A stretch of DNA of 64,000 bases, from positions 27,863,001-27,927,000 of the forward strand of contig JALJCS010000009.1 of the NCBI GenBank assembly GCA_023055355.1, read 5' to 3'. A model generated the notes under the pieces. The model had not been told where the DNA came from and did not search any database. It worked only from the letters and a program-made list of their open reading frames with translations. How positions within the stretch are numbered: position 1 is the first letter of the stretch; each line of letters begins with the position of its first letter. Source of the stretch: Agelaius tricolor (Eukaryota; Chordata; Aves; Passeriformes; Icteridae). Both the position numbers and the translations under genes were made by a program. Positions 36,512 through 47,900 of this stretch are shown here, piece by piece.

Positions 36512-37527
36512 ATCCACTATCTTTAATTTTAATCCAATTTCAATTTATGGTAAACAAAAGGCAAAAATCCCTATGAATTTTCCAAAACCTAGCATCTCAA
36601 CAGCAAAAAGACTATGGATGCTGCTCCTATGTGGGGAAAATCCAGCAGAAAAGGGATATTCAATGCAGCAGGTCTGACAGCACAAGTGACCTGGACAGCC
36701 GAGTGTGGATGCACGGTTTCCTTTGGCACATGAAAACATATGCTGAGGAGTTGGAACAATTATTGGGTGGAGGGAAGAGAAGTTAGCAGGTGGAAGACCC
36801 AAAGTTGAATCCAGGCTTACTGGTTCTGCTTACTGCTCTTCTCCCTGGAAGTTGGTGCTTTATTCTCTCTGCTGTGATTCTCTATTATACAGCCTGCCCT
36901 TCAACAGATATGATGGCAGAAGTATTTCATGGCAGTAATAAGAAAAAGTCTGTATACTTGTAAATAACAGCACACACTGGTATGTTTGAAGCATACAGAT
37001 ATCACTGATGTGTGTTCCTGTACCTATAATGCCACCTTTCCACTAACAATCTTAGCTCTTCAACATATTCCCTGTGATGACTATCATGGAGCAAAGGAAT
37101 CCAAACATATACAGATTGGCCAAGGAGTTCTCTCCAAAGCATGAGATACCACTGAGAAAACTGTTATCTACTGAGAAACATAAGTGTCTGATCTTCTTCA
37201 GTTTTCTGAGAAAAGCCCAGGTTTACCCAGAAACAACATATTAGTTCTGATCCATTTCCAGTGCTTTAGGCACTGACTATCCATGGTTCAGCTAAAGTCA
37301 TTTATTTTTCACAAAACTGTCTTTATTTTTCCCCTGAAGACTAACAGCACTTATGCTGTAAGATTTGGTTCCCATCCTTGATCCTGCAGATATGGCACAC
37401 ACAAAAAGAAGCACTAAACAAAATTTGCATTCTCTGATTTGTGTGACAGTTGAGGCAGTGGAAAAAGAAATAACAAGAAAAAATTCAAAAAAAAACAAGG
37501 AAGAAAAAGGATACTCATATCATACAG
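36512..37527. other. intergenic DNA, no gene recognised
   Basis: About 1 kb between the long LTR and a CR1 fragment. I see no coding or repeat signal. Confidence 0.55.
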
Positions 37528-37862
37528 TCATAGAATGGCCTGTGTTGGAAGGGACTTTATTTAATCCAACCCTCCCTACTTTGGGGGCAGGGACATCTTT
37601 CACTAGACCAGATCACTCAAAGTTCCATGCAGCTTGGCCTTCTACCCTTCCAGGGATGGGGTATCCACAGCTTCTGTGAGCAACCTGTTCCAGTGCCTCA
37701 CCACCCTCTGAGTAAAAATTTCTTTCTAATATCTTATCTAAGACTACCCTTGTTCAGTTTAAAGCCATTGCCCCATGTCCCACAACTATATATCCTTGTA
37801 AAAAGTCCCTCTCCAGCTCTCTATAAGCCCCCTTCAGGTACTGGAAGGCTGCTAGAAGGTAT
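37528..37862 (-). mobile_element. CR1 LINE 3' end, minus strand
   Basis: It starts at the characteristic CATAGAATGG end (reverse complement of the CR1 tail) and runs through GTTGGAAGGGAC, the GTTCCAGTGCCTCACCACCC block and TTCAGTTTAAAGCCATTGCC to AGGTACTGGAAGGCTGCTA. This is the usual CR1 3' region on the minus strand, 5'-truncated. Confidence 0.92.
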
Positions 37863-39639
37863 CCCTACATGGACTGAGAATATTCCACAAAGTTCCAAAG
37901 GTATTTGACTCCTGTATATAATATTGCATGCCCAACATTATATACTTTCACAGAACTGAGCTACAGTCACCTCTGTGTTTTTCTGCAGCAATAGCATTGC
38001 ATGGGGTTTAGTTGACTTCCAACAACAGATTTCTCAAAGAAAAAGGTTCACAGGACTAGGATTATAAAGATGAGAATATGAATATTCCTTTTGTAGATCT
38101 TGGGTGTGTGTATAGCTAAACCAAAACAAGCTCATTGAACTAAACCAAAACAAGGTAACACTGAATGAAAGAAAGATCAAAGATCTCTGGGCCCTTTCAA
38201 ACCAAATCCTTCCCAGTGTAATTTAATGTATCTGAATACTTCCAGTTGAATGACTAAAAAAAAGATTTTGATTGACTTGAATTTTGACTATTATTTAAGA
38301 GCACATAATACATCAAGGAAAGATGGCAGGACCAGGAAAAACCTGGCAGGAAAAAGCTGGCAGTGTAGTAGTGGAAACAGATGGTCTACAAGCAAAAACT
38401 CAATTATGATTAAGAGAAAGTATTGTTAATAGGGTTACATTTCTAAAGAAGGAGTTCTGCCAAAACCAGTACAAAACAAAGTAGTTATTAAAAATGCAAT
38501 TGAAGTCATCAATTTATATTAGAAGTCATCTCTCAGCTGAGATGCTAGCATGGAGAATATGTTTGCTTCTACCCTATTACAATATGAATTAAAATACTAA
38601 ACACCAACTACTATTTCAGTTAGTTATGAAATCAGAATGAAAACTACAGAGCAAAAATGATGAAAATCAAGGGAAGAAAATAATGGAAACATCACAACTT
38701 GGATGTCACTTGTTGGTAATTCTTCAACCAGTACTCCAAGACTTAGGAAACAATGTAAAATCAAAATACATTAGTGTCCCATATATTCCAAACTTCACTT
38801 ACTGTGTCTTGCATAAGACACATACCCAAATTGTTTCTATAGATAATAGAAACAGATATTTATCCCCTGAGGCAGACAAAGTCCCTCCTAAAACCAGTTA
38901 ACTGAGATACAGTCGTGTTTAAGCTGAGATTCTTAAGTCCCCTCCAAAGCTACCGATGCCCTCATTTAGTCTTCTGAAGTGATTAAATGACCTGATGGCA
39001 CAAATTCAACTTCAAGGGACTGCTGAACACCCACTAGAGATACTCATTTCTAGGAATGCATAGGAATTTAGTTATTCCTGAAGATCTTGCCCTCTCTATT
39101 TAAAAGCTGACTACGTGATGAGAAAATCCAATTCTACATACCCTTTACCCTGATATGTAAACTCTTGGGAATAGCCAAAACTCTGCTCACTGCATACTTC
39201 TTTTCCTTCAGCAGGGCTGCTGTCACGAAACAGGGTACATACCGCAATTACTACAGTTAAAAATTCTTGACCTTGTTAAAAATTAAGAAAACTATTACAT
39301 TTAGCAGTTGTCCCTGGTTCAGGGTAATCATTACTCAGCAAAACTGAAATACCTGTTATTAACATTATTCTCATGCTAAATCCAAAACCCAGAACATCTA
39401 CTTAGTATCATCTACTAAGAAGAAAATTACTCCATCTCAGCCATAACCAGGATACCCTCATGATTTCTCCAGTCCTTGCACTGACAGCTGTTCATAAGCC
39501 CAAGCATCAAGCAGCCTGGTGTTTATCTATTTGTACCAGAACTAGCTGGGTTTTTTCTATCAACCTGCAGAGGGAAAGGGTTATAAATGGCTATGCAATA
39601 GTTGGCTTTCGCTACAATTTATTTGCATTAATTATAAAA
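37863..39639. other. intergenic DNA, no gene recognised
   Basis: AT-rich unique DNA. A 15-bp direct repeat CTAAACCAAAACAAG occurs at 38116-38130 and 38140-38154. No coding signal. Confidence 0.55.
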
Positions 39640-40200
39640 CTGTAATTGTTTGCAGTTAATTATTGTAAGTGCTAAACTGCTTTTTAAGTATGATAAACTT
39701 TTTAATTGTTTGTGGGTAGTGTAAAAGGGGAAGCAAGGCTTTCATAAGATGTAAGCGGGCTTCCATGCGAAGATATGTTTGCTATTGCAAAATGTATATC
39801 CAAAATGGAATAAGTGAAGAACAGAAGACCATAAAAGGAAGAGGACCAAGTTTAAAGTGGGGTCAGAAGACCCTAGACTGCCAATGTCTGCAACTACTGA
39901 ATTGTGCAAAGGCTGCAAAAATCTGAAGCAAGATTGTAGTCAACAAGCCCAAAATAAACCTGCAAAATCACCCAAGGAAGTTAAACAACTGTAACAGTAT
40001 AAAAGACTGCAGACTGAAGAAGTGGGTGTGCATCTGGCCTTGCCATGTACCCAGGCCTGTAACTGCAAAATTTTGCTTCATGATTGTCCCTTATTAAGAT
40101 CTATTAAACCTCTTAAAAATTTAAGAGGAGTGGGCTTCCTTTCTCACAGCACATGAGAAGATTTCTGCTGTGAGACTCTGGAAGATGATGCCAGCAGAGG
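39640..40200 (+). mobile_element. LTR-like block, + strand, ends not resolved
   Basis: It carries an LTR-style order of signals: TATAAAAG at 39998-40005 and ATTAAA at 40103-40108, followed at once by a 9-bp hairpin (CCTCTTAAA/TTTAAGAGG) and a GTGGGCTTCC tail. Adenine-rich, retrovirus-like leader text surrounds it. From memory the TTAAGAGGAGTGGGC end occurs in songbird LTRs. Neither a clean TG...CA pair nor a target duplication could be fixed, so the limits are estimates. It could also be an ordinary promoter-like region. Confidence 0.5.
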
Positions 40201-41261
40201 TGCTGCTTTGTGTGTAGTCTGGAGGTCAACAACTTTGCTAACAAATATTTACAGGCCCAAAACCATTGATTTGTAGCAATGCTTCCAGTAATTCAGACCA
40301 CATTCAATAGAAAGGACCCCTAAATCTGGGTGATAGAGTTGGCACATTCTGCAAAAAAGGCATTTTTGATAGACGTATAAATGTAACAGCTCACAGACAC
40401 AGGTCTGGTTATCAGCACCATGCTTACATGAAAGTGCAATTAATTTTTTGTTTGTCTTTTCTACAAATTGTGCCTCTCTGACTGCCTGGTTACTTTCTTG
40501 GGCCCCATTCTTTGCACCCTAGAAAGTTCACACCACAAAAAAATCCAAACCAAAGCAAAGAAACCATGACATGACCATTTACAAACTCTTATTCCTCTTT
40601 GAAACCACCACATTTCAGGTAACTGACTAGTTAACTAATGACTGGCAGGAGGTATACTGGATCTGGATCTGTATGCAAAGGTGTGTTCAATCTTGCTTCT
40701 TCCAGCACAGTGATATCAGCTTTGGCCATATCAAATCACAGAGCAAATACAAGAGTCCTGACAACATCCACTGCTCATAGGAAATAGCAGCAATACCCTT
40801 CCACAGCTACATGTTAATGTGACAAACCAGCTGCAGCTGCTTGGAAAGAGCCAAGGTGTTCCTGTTTCCATCATTCTTTAGCTCACAGTTCCCCTTTCCA
40901 GTGGTTCATTGGCCAGCAAGGTAATTCTCAGTGTCACCCCGTGTCTCTGCAGTGTGGCTTAGCTAAAGGTCTCAAAACTGAGGTGTGAAATGACAGGAAC
41001 ATTTATTACAGGTTTCCACTACTGCACAAGAGCTCTCACTTTTTGCAGCTTGAAATAAACCCAAGTCACAGCACAGAAGCAAGTGCAACCACAGTGGGTT
41101 TGAGCAGGAAAAGCCTTCTCAGGAGGGCTAGTGAAGGACTGGTGGGGGGACAGGAGGTGGTTCTGTCACCAGAAAAAGTACTGCCAACTCAAATTTTCCA
41201 CTTACACTCAGGCCCTCCATGACACCATAAAAATGAACACAAGAACAGACCACAGAATGAA
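40201..41261. other. 5' flank of XCL1
   Basis: No gene seen. The last 250 bases (from about 41050) have a diverged counterpart in front of the broken copy at about 51325, so at least that much of the flank was part of the duplication. Confidence 0.6.
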
Positions 41262-41267
41262 TATAAA
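41262..41267 (+). promoter_or_regulatory. XCL1: candidate TATA box of XCL1
   Basis: TATAAA lies 63 bp before the start codon. That would place transcription start near 41292 and leave a 5' UTR of about 40 nt, short as is usual for chemokines. In the downstream broken copy the matching position no longer reads TATAAA. Confidence 0.5.
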
Positions 41268-41329
41268 CCCTGTGAAAGGGGGCTGACAGTAGACAATTTC
41301 TGCTCTGCCTTGAAACAGAAGCCACAGCG

Positions 41330-44300
41330 ATGAAGCTCCACACCGCAGCAATCCTGCTCCTCTTCTGGCTTGGTGTCTTCACTGTGCACAAAGTCAAAGG
41401 TAAGTTTGCAACTCGAGAGGAAGACAAGAATTGCTCCACATTGCACCTGTGGTCTCATGAGCAAAATTTATTGTTCCAGACAGCTGATTTATAAGATAAA
41501 ACGCACAAGAAATACAGATGAAATCTGCAAAAAAGTCAGCTTCATGCAGGACTTCATCTGATATCCTGCCAGATGGTGGCTGGTTTCTGTTTTAATGCAA
41601 GGAGAGATTCTGTGCCTGAGATCTGCGCAATGGTCTCTCTCTTAAAATCAAAATAATCTTGAAGGCGCAATGTCTTTTAGTCTCACTGATTCCATATACC
41701 TGTGTGTACTAGGTTAATAACATTTCATGAAAAAAATCTTTCTTGGATAAGATGTACATTTTCCTTTTTCCAGACAGATTACTTTTATATGACCTTTATT
41801 GTATTAATTGTTATTTGTCTTTCTCTAAGTATATAGCCTTCATGCCTCAGATAACGCTATTTTTAAAAGTGCTTCCAGTTCTATATCACATATTGCTTAC
41901 TGTCTTAGTGCTAGACAAATCCTTTGGTACAAACAGGGAAACTATTAATCAGAAGTAAAGGGGAGTAATAGATTTATATAATATCTTCTCTTGTTTCATT
42001 AATTCATACAACTGAACATCTTCTTTCAAACTAGTTATGAACACTGAGATGAGCCATGTTTATTAGCCATGCTTTAAAAAAGTTTGTCTGCAGTGCTGGT
42101 TAGGTGAGTGACTTTTAAATTAGGTTCCATGGATCATGGAGAAACATGAATATAGACCCATTACAAACATCATCTCATCACAAGGAGAATTCACAAAAAC
42201 CATGGATATGCAAGCCATATGCAAATCCACAAATATGCACTCAGAAACACAGAGAAAAAGTATCCTCACAAGATCACACCAAACCCAAACTGAGACCTGC
42301 TAAGCATTCACAGGGGTATGAAGGTACACAGCCTTCATGCTGACCCACTGCCTCTCCAGCTACATCCCACTACACCCTCCTCCTATTTTCATTGGTGACA
42401 CAGCTTCATCCAGGCAACAGTGGCTTCATATCACAGACGACAATGTCATTGTCCAGGCTGTGTAATTCGCCCTAAGTGTGACCAAGTTTGAAAAAAGTAC
42501 ACTGAGATGGTCTACAAGAGAGAGAAAAAAGGACTAGAAAGAATGAAAAAAAAAGATCAAATACGCCTGGGAAAAAAGGTAATTCTAGGTGCAGAGCAGT
42601 TGGGGTTTGTTCCCAGTTTTGAGAAACTTTGCTGCTCTTCCCTGCATCCATTCCATGAAGGTTGTGTAGTAGCAGAAGAAATATTTCCAGGACTTGTAAC
42701 AATTGCTTGACTGTCTTTGAGCTCTTTTAATGCCACATTTTGAAACCAGTCTGAGGCAGTAAGAAATGCGTCATGAAACATAAAAAAAACTATGTTGTGT
42801 TGCTCATTACTAAAGCAAGATCGAGAGAGATATTCCTTCAGGCAAACAAAATCTCAGGAATTAGCAGATCTGCCAGTATCTGTGCACTGGCTATCCCACA
42901 CCTTCTCCAAAGACTGCTGTGCGTTTGTCTCAGCTATTCAAATTATTTCAATAGTGAGACTGTGTGCAGCAGGTTTTACATTTAGCAAGGTTCACCACAA
43001 CAGCGCTTGGACTTTTCTCAAGCCAGTACCTCTCCAAATTCTTTATAAACAAACCACAGAGTAGAGCAGTGTACTTTTTGTCCCCTGCATGTGTTCCTAA
43101 ACCTGTCTTCTATGAACAGAAGTAAACCAGAAACTGGCAAGCGGAGATTAATGTAAACTCCATTGTATTTGAGTGAGCTCCCATTTTTACTTATCATCAT
43201 GTAAGATAACAAGCGTCCAGAAAATTTTATACCAATATTGTGATCCTCTTTCTTAATCACCACTGCATTTCTCTGAATTGTATCAAAATCTTGGAGGAAT
43301 GCAAGAATTAAGAAGCAGGTCACTCACTGCCTGGGAAATCAGTGTTTTAGCCAGAGGATATAAGCACTTATTCTTCTGGCAGGTATATCTCCCTTTCTAT
43401 TAGCAATTTTTGTTAATACTACTTTTGGATGTCTGCAGTGAGGGGAATAGGCTCACTTTCCTTTTCTTCACTTTGAAAAGAGGAGGAATTACTAATCCAT
43501 GTTTAGATAACATGTGGAAATCCATCAAGTAAAGTTCCAGTTCTACGCATTAATTCCATAAGGGCACTTATTTCCATATGATGCAGTCCTAATTATCAAG
43601 GATGCCAAACATCTCTATTGCTATGGAAGCAATGACTCCCTGGTCACAGAATTGCTGTGCAATTGTCCAGGACAATGGGTGAAGATTCATATCTTAACTG
43701 AAATAGCAGTAACGTTTTAGAGATGGTAGGATGCATCACAAAAAATAGCTTAGTCTCCCTGGCATAACTGGTATTGTGGCTCTATGTCATGGTCTAACCA
43801 CAATTGAAGATCTTCTGGATTCATAATTTATTAAGCAATTATGGCTAAATATTAATATTAAGTACCTTTGCAATTTATCTATTTTTCTCTTCTAGGGAGC
43901 GCTAGCAGTCAGCCCATGCGCAAATTCAGTTGTGTAAAACTGTCTACAAAGCAGTGGAACATCCGAAATTTTGTGAACTATGAAAAGCAACAAGTACCAA
44001 TAGATGCCATCATGTAAGTATCTCATGCACCCTCCAGACTTCCTTATGCAAACACAAAACTATCAAATAGGGAGAAGGGGCAGCAGAAGACAATTCTGCT
44101 GGCCCAACTCACTAAATCTGGCTAGTCCAGGTTGCCCTTGCAGTTCATCCATGCCACATGGCACCTGAGGGAGTGAGGAGAGAGGAGCAGGCCTCAGAGA
44201 GCTGAGAGATGTGTGCTGCTCATAAATAATGGCAGGAAGCTCACTGACCAGCTCAAGTCTTTGTACCCAGTGAGTGGGGAAAATCTCAACAAGGGCAGAG

Positions 44301-44847
44301 CAGTCAGAGGCTCCATGCATGAACTGAGTCAAGGGGAAGAATCATGTGAAAGAATATGGGGTAACTCTGAGTCTTGCCAGGAGCTGTGTTTGGTCCTCTG
44401 AGCTCAGATGCATGCATTTTTATCACATCTGGGATCTGCTCCTGGGAGATAAATGTCCATAATGATTGAACATAAATGTCCATAATAATTGAACATAGAA
44501 TCGCATGTATGCTTCATATTTTTAATATCAGTTTGTATGTATATGACTGTTTATATTACCTATATCCTACACAGGGACACAATGTTTCTAACTGCTGTTA
44601 TGCCAACTAACACCTACAATCTCCAGCATTTGATATTGTTTTACAATATTTTTCCTCATGTTGTGCATCAAAACCAAGAACAGACATGTGTTTAGAGACT
44701 GGAATTTAATGCCCAGCTTCTTTTTTTTCCTTTTTTGATAGGTTCATCACTGCAGGAGGTATCAGGATCTGTGTAAGTCCTAATCAGAAATGGGTTCAGG
44801 CTGCTCTAAAGAGAATAGATGAAAGCCGTGCTGCCAAACGCAAATAA
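41330..44847 (+). CDS. XCL1: XCL1 (lymphotactin), C-type chemokine, three exons
   Basis: Secreted chemoattractant expected to act on XCR1-bearing cells. In mammals these are cross-presenting dendritic cells and the ligand comes from activated T and NK cells. Exons: 41330-41399, 43896-44013, 44742-44847. All junctions are GT-AG (donors GTAAGT twice; acceptors after TTCTCTTCTAG and TTTTTTGATAG). Intron phases 1 and 2 match the chemokine pattern. The product is 97 residues. Residues 1-23 are a signal peptide (MKLHTAAILLLFWLGVF core). The mature part has one N-terminal cysteine in FSCVKL and its partner in GIRICVSP. The other two cysteines of CC/CXC chemokines are absent, which defines the XC family. 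A C-terminal helix around QKWVQAALKRID ends in the basic AAKRK. It lacks the long mucin-like tail of mammalian XCL1 (mammalian precursor about 114 residues). The start is the only ATG ahead of the signal peptide. Avian orthology is from memory of the family. Confidence 0.95.
41400..43895 (+). other. XCL1: XCL1 intron 1
   Basis: A 2496-bp phase-1 intron beginning GTAAGTTT and ending TTCTCTTCTAG. I see no recognised mobile element in it. Its first 550 or so bases have a diverged counterpart at about 51640-52250. Confidence 0.88.
44014..44741 (+). other. XCL1: XCL1 intron 2
   Basis: A 728-bp phase-2 intron from GTAAGTAT to TTTTTTGATAG. It holds a 23-bp tandem duplication (44450-44495). The open frames inside are not coding. 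Confidence 0.88.
44450..44495 (+). repeat. tandem duplication, 23 bp x 2
   Basis: TAAATGTCCATAATGATTGA at the start of 44450-44472 recurs at 44473-44495 with one difference (G to A at position 15 of the unit). It lies within XCL1 intron 2. Confidence 0.93.
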
Positions 44848-44972
44848 TCCAAGCATCTAAGGCCAACCAGCTGGAATCATCATCAGTGTTGCAAGTAACA
44901 AGGAAGAAAACCTTAGTATCTGCTTATTTCCTATTTATTAAGTGGCAATAAAATCTTGGAACAAACACAAAC
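44848..44972 (+). other. XCL1: XCL1 3' UTR (end estimated)
   Basis: Runs from the stop codon to shortly past AATAAA at 44947-44952. It contains a U-rich stretch with one ATTTA pentamer at 44933-44937, a motif often tied to rapid decay of cytokine mRNAs, although one copy is weak evidence. The cleavage site is inferred as 15-20 nt past AATAAA. Confidence 0.6.
44947..44952 (+). promoter_or_regulatory. XCL1: XCL1 polyadenylation signal (AATAAA)
   Basis: Canonical hexamer 100 bp after the XCL1 stop codon, in a normal short-UTR position. Confidence 0.85.
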
Positions 44973-47900
44973 TCACCAGAATCTATTCATCACTGGTTGA
45001 ATGCCTGCAGGCTTCTTCATTTTTTGGTTGAACTCTATTAGTTTGTTTATTTTCTGAAATGCTTGCTAATCTGTATTTACAGCTGAATGTAGATATTATC
45101 TCAACCTTGCTGTCCTGACCAGGATGGCATTTAATGGTGAATGACTGATAGTTTAACACAGTGTAGTGAGGATGACCACCCACAGAGCTGTGAGAGTGCA
45201 GACCCCCATGCTGATGGAGACCAGAGCATTCTGCATTGAGTCCTGGTTTTAAGAAGGTGCTAAGTTAGTCAGTCACATCTATATAGCCTATACAAACTGA
45301 TTTCATGCTTCAGTCTATCATCTGATCAGTGCCATATTCAGAAGATGATCCTTGAGTATTCTATTTTTACACACAGTATTGCACTATTAGCTCAGTTCAC
45401 AAAGGTGTGTGAATATTCTCACCAAGGGATGATGTGGAGTAATTCGATGTAACTCAGTGAATGGAACCCTGCTCGGTCTTGCCCTGTGGAAGCCTTATCC
45501 TACCAGTGTCATCTGTGAAGTTACTTCAGTTTTGCCCTCATGTGAAACAAACATGAAACAATTGGTTTGATTTTCCCATTGCTTTTCTCTGAATAAGAAC
45601 AAGCCATGGCTGGAATCTGTATTTCACAAACTCATAGGAACTCCCTGCCCTAGAGAACTATTTACATAGAAATATCTTAAAAATTATACATAATACTTGC
45701 AGAAGGCTTTGAATTTTAATAAACTTACTATAAACCAAATGGCAAGTTTGTTTGCAGGATTATAATGCAGATGGATACTGCTGAAACAGGTCCCAAGATA
45801 ACAGCATAAATCTGGGAACTCATCGGCTAGTTCAGCTAGAGCTGACACTATTGATAACTCATTACTCAGATGGCTCTGGAATGATCTGATTCCAAGTTTT
45901 CTGCATCATATTGTAGCTCACATTTCAGACCATACCTCTTCAAAAGTTCACATACTTCAGAAACAAAGTTCATACCATCCTTGGCTGGTCCCCATGTTAT
46001 CAGAAGCAGAAATTGAAGAGCTCTCTGTTTAGAGAGAGAAAAGTTGGCATTTGAGGACCTTAAGGAGTAGAGAAGAGGTATAGGCAGAGATGCTTCTGGA
46101 ATGAAGTTCCCCTCATATTACCACATGTATACAGGCTGCGCTGCTGCTAACATATGGGCTTTTCATCCTACGTAACCTCTTAGTGATACTCATGGGACTG
46201 CAGCACTTCCAAACTGCACCATAGAAATAAGGTCAGACTACTCTAAAAGACAGTTTTTACAGTTCACTGCCCTGGTCAAGACTTTAGACAGAATTTGTCT
46301 CTCATGGCTCACATTTTGTCAGAGCTCAGTCCTGTATGGAGTAACAGATTTAGTTTTCACTATCCAGGACAGGTTTTAAATAGTGCCACTGCCGAGGCAG
46401 GGAAAAGAAGGATGACCGTATGTATTACACTACAGAACAGATCAAAGCAGGCTATTGAGTCTCTGTTATAGGGAGTTTTGCTTCCTTACTTAAGTTCTCA
46501 ATATCAACAAGACTAGAAAAAAATAGTTGTTGTGACAAACTTTGCAAGGAGAGCTTTACAGTCAGAAAGAAATGTTAACAGTAAGATGTTACTGGAGTAT
46601 CACGCTGTATAAACTGAGTTCAATAATTTTGAATTACTGATCTTAAGGGGCCCGGATCCTCATATTATAGACAACAGAAACACTTCTGTTCCCTTCAGCA
46701 TCACCAGAGTATTTGTAGGCTATAAACCAGGTCCCCTATAAAATCATTTTTATGGTAAACACTCACAGATAAATACCATCAAGTGACAGATCAAATTCAT
46801 CCAGGACCTGCACTATCTAGCATGCTTTTTACAGGCAGAATTTAAATGCCTATTCTCATACTTAATAGTATCATATCATATCCTGGAATGAATCTTGCTA
46901 AAATGAATATAATTTTTTTAATTAGGTACTCTCCCAACCTGAGGATATATTAACCATCACATAGCAATTAATACTTTATATCTGTTTATCCTCATCAAAA
47001 TTCATAGAATGATTAATAATTTTTAAGAGTGAATCATCCTACTTAGTAATTACTCCTTGTTTGTTATAGCTTGCAAGATCTGTACAGATCCTTGGACAGT
47101 CCTTGACATTTAATTACTATTGGTGATCAGGGCTCTCAGTATCTCTTCCTACTCCAATATTAAACTCCAGGATCTTCTCTGTCTTTCCCTGACTGTTCCT
47201 TACCTCAGTCCTTGCTGCAGTTCCAGTTGTGTGCTATTTTTGTCAACTCTAGCTGTGATAATCTTGAAGTTTATCTGTAATAGCACTGTTTCTCCCTAAC
47301 ACTATTCCCTAAGACTCTCAAAAGAAAGAATGGAAAACATGATTAAACCTCCTTTTCATACACACAAGTGCAAAAAGAAAATGCAAAATGAAGAGCCAGA
47401 GTGCTGCTCTTGTGTTGGAGGCAAGTAGGAACCATAGTCTTGGTTTTTCCAACATAGGAAACACCTACAAAACAGCAAAACACACAAAACCCACAAAAAT
47501 TAAGCTTAGGGTCTAAGATACATTTGACGATTTGGGGTTGTGGTTGAACTGATGTTCTCCCAGGTCCTGGCTGCCCAACATTTCTTCTCCAAGCGACGTA
47601 GAGAGCAGGAGGTCACCATTTCCCTTCTTGCTCAACCTTTGCTAGATTTCAGCTGATTTTCTTTGACTCCTTTTGTAATACCCACACACCACTTTGCCAC
47701 AAAGGACTCTCCAGATACACATGGGCAGACCAGTAGGCTTCAATATTTGAAACAAATCAACTATGTCTTTCCTGTCCCACACCACTTAAGTTTCCACAGA
47801 GACTTAAGAGATGCACTCTGTTTGGATCTTTGGCACAAAGGAAACGCAGCAGAGAGCACAATGGACAAACCCTCAGCCTGCGTAAGTATTCACACTTCCC

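Noticed and set aside
36063..36526. Overlapping proline-rich open frames
   Set aside because: They lie wholly inside the GC-rich part of the solo LTR at 35055-36511 and are incidental.
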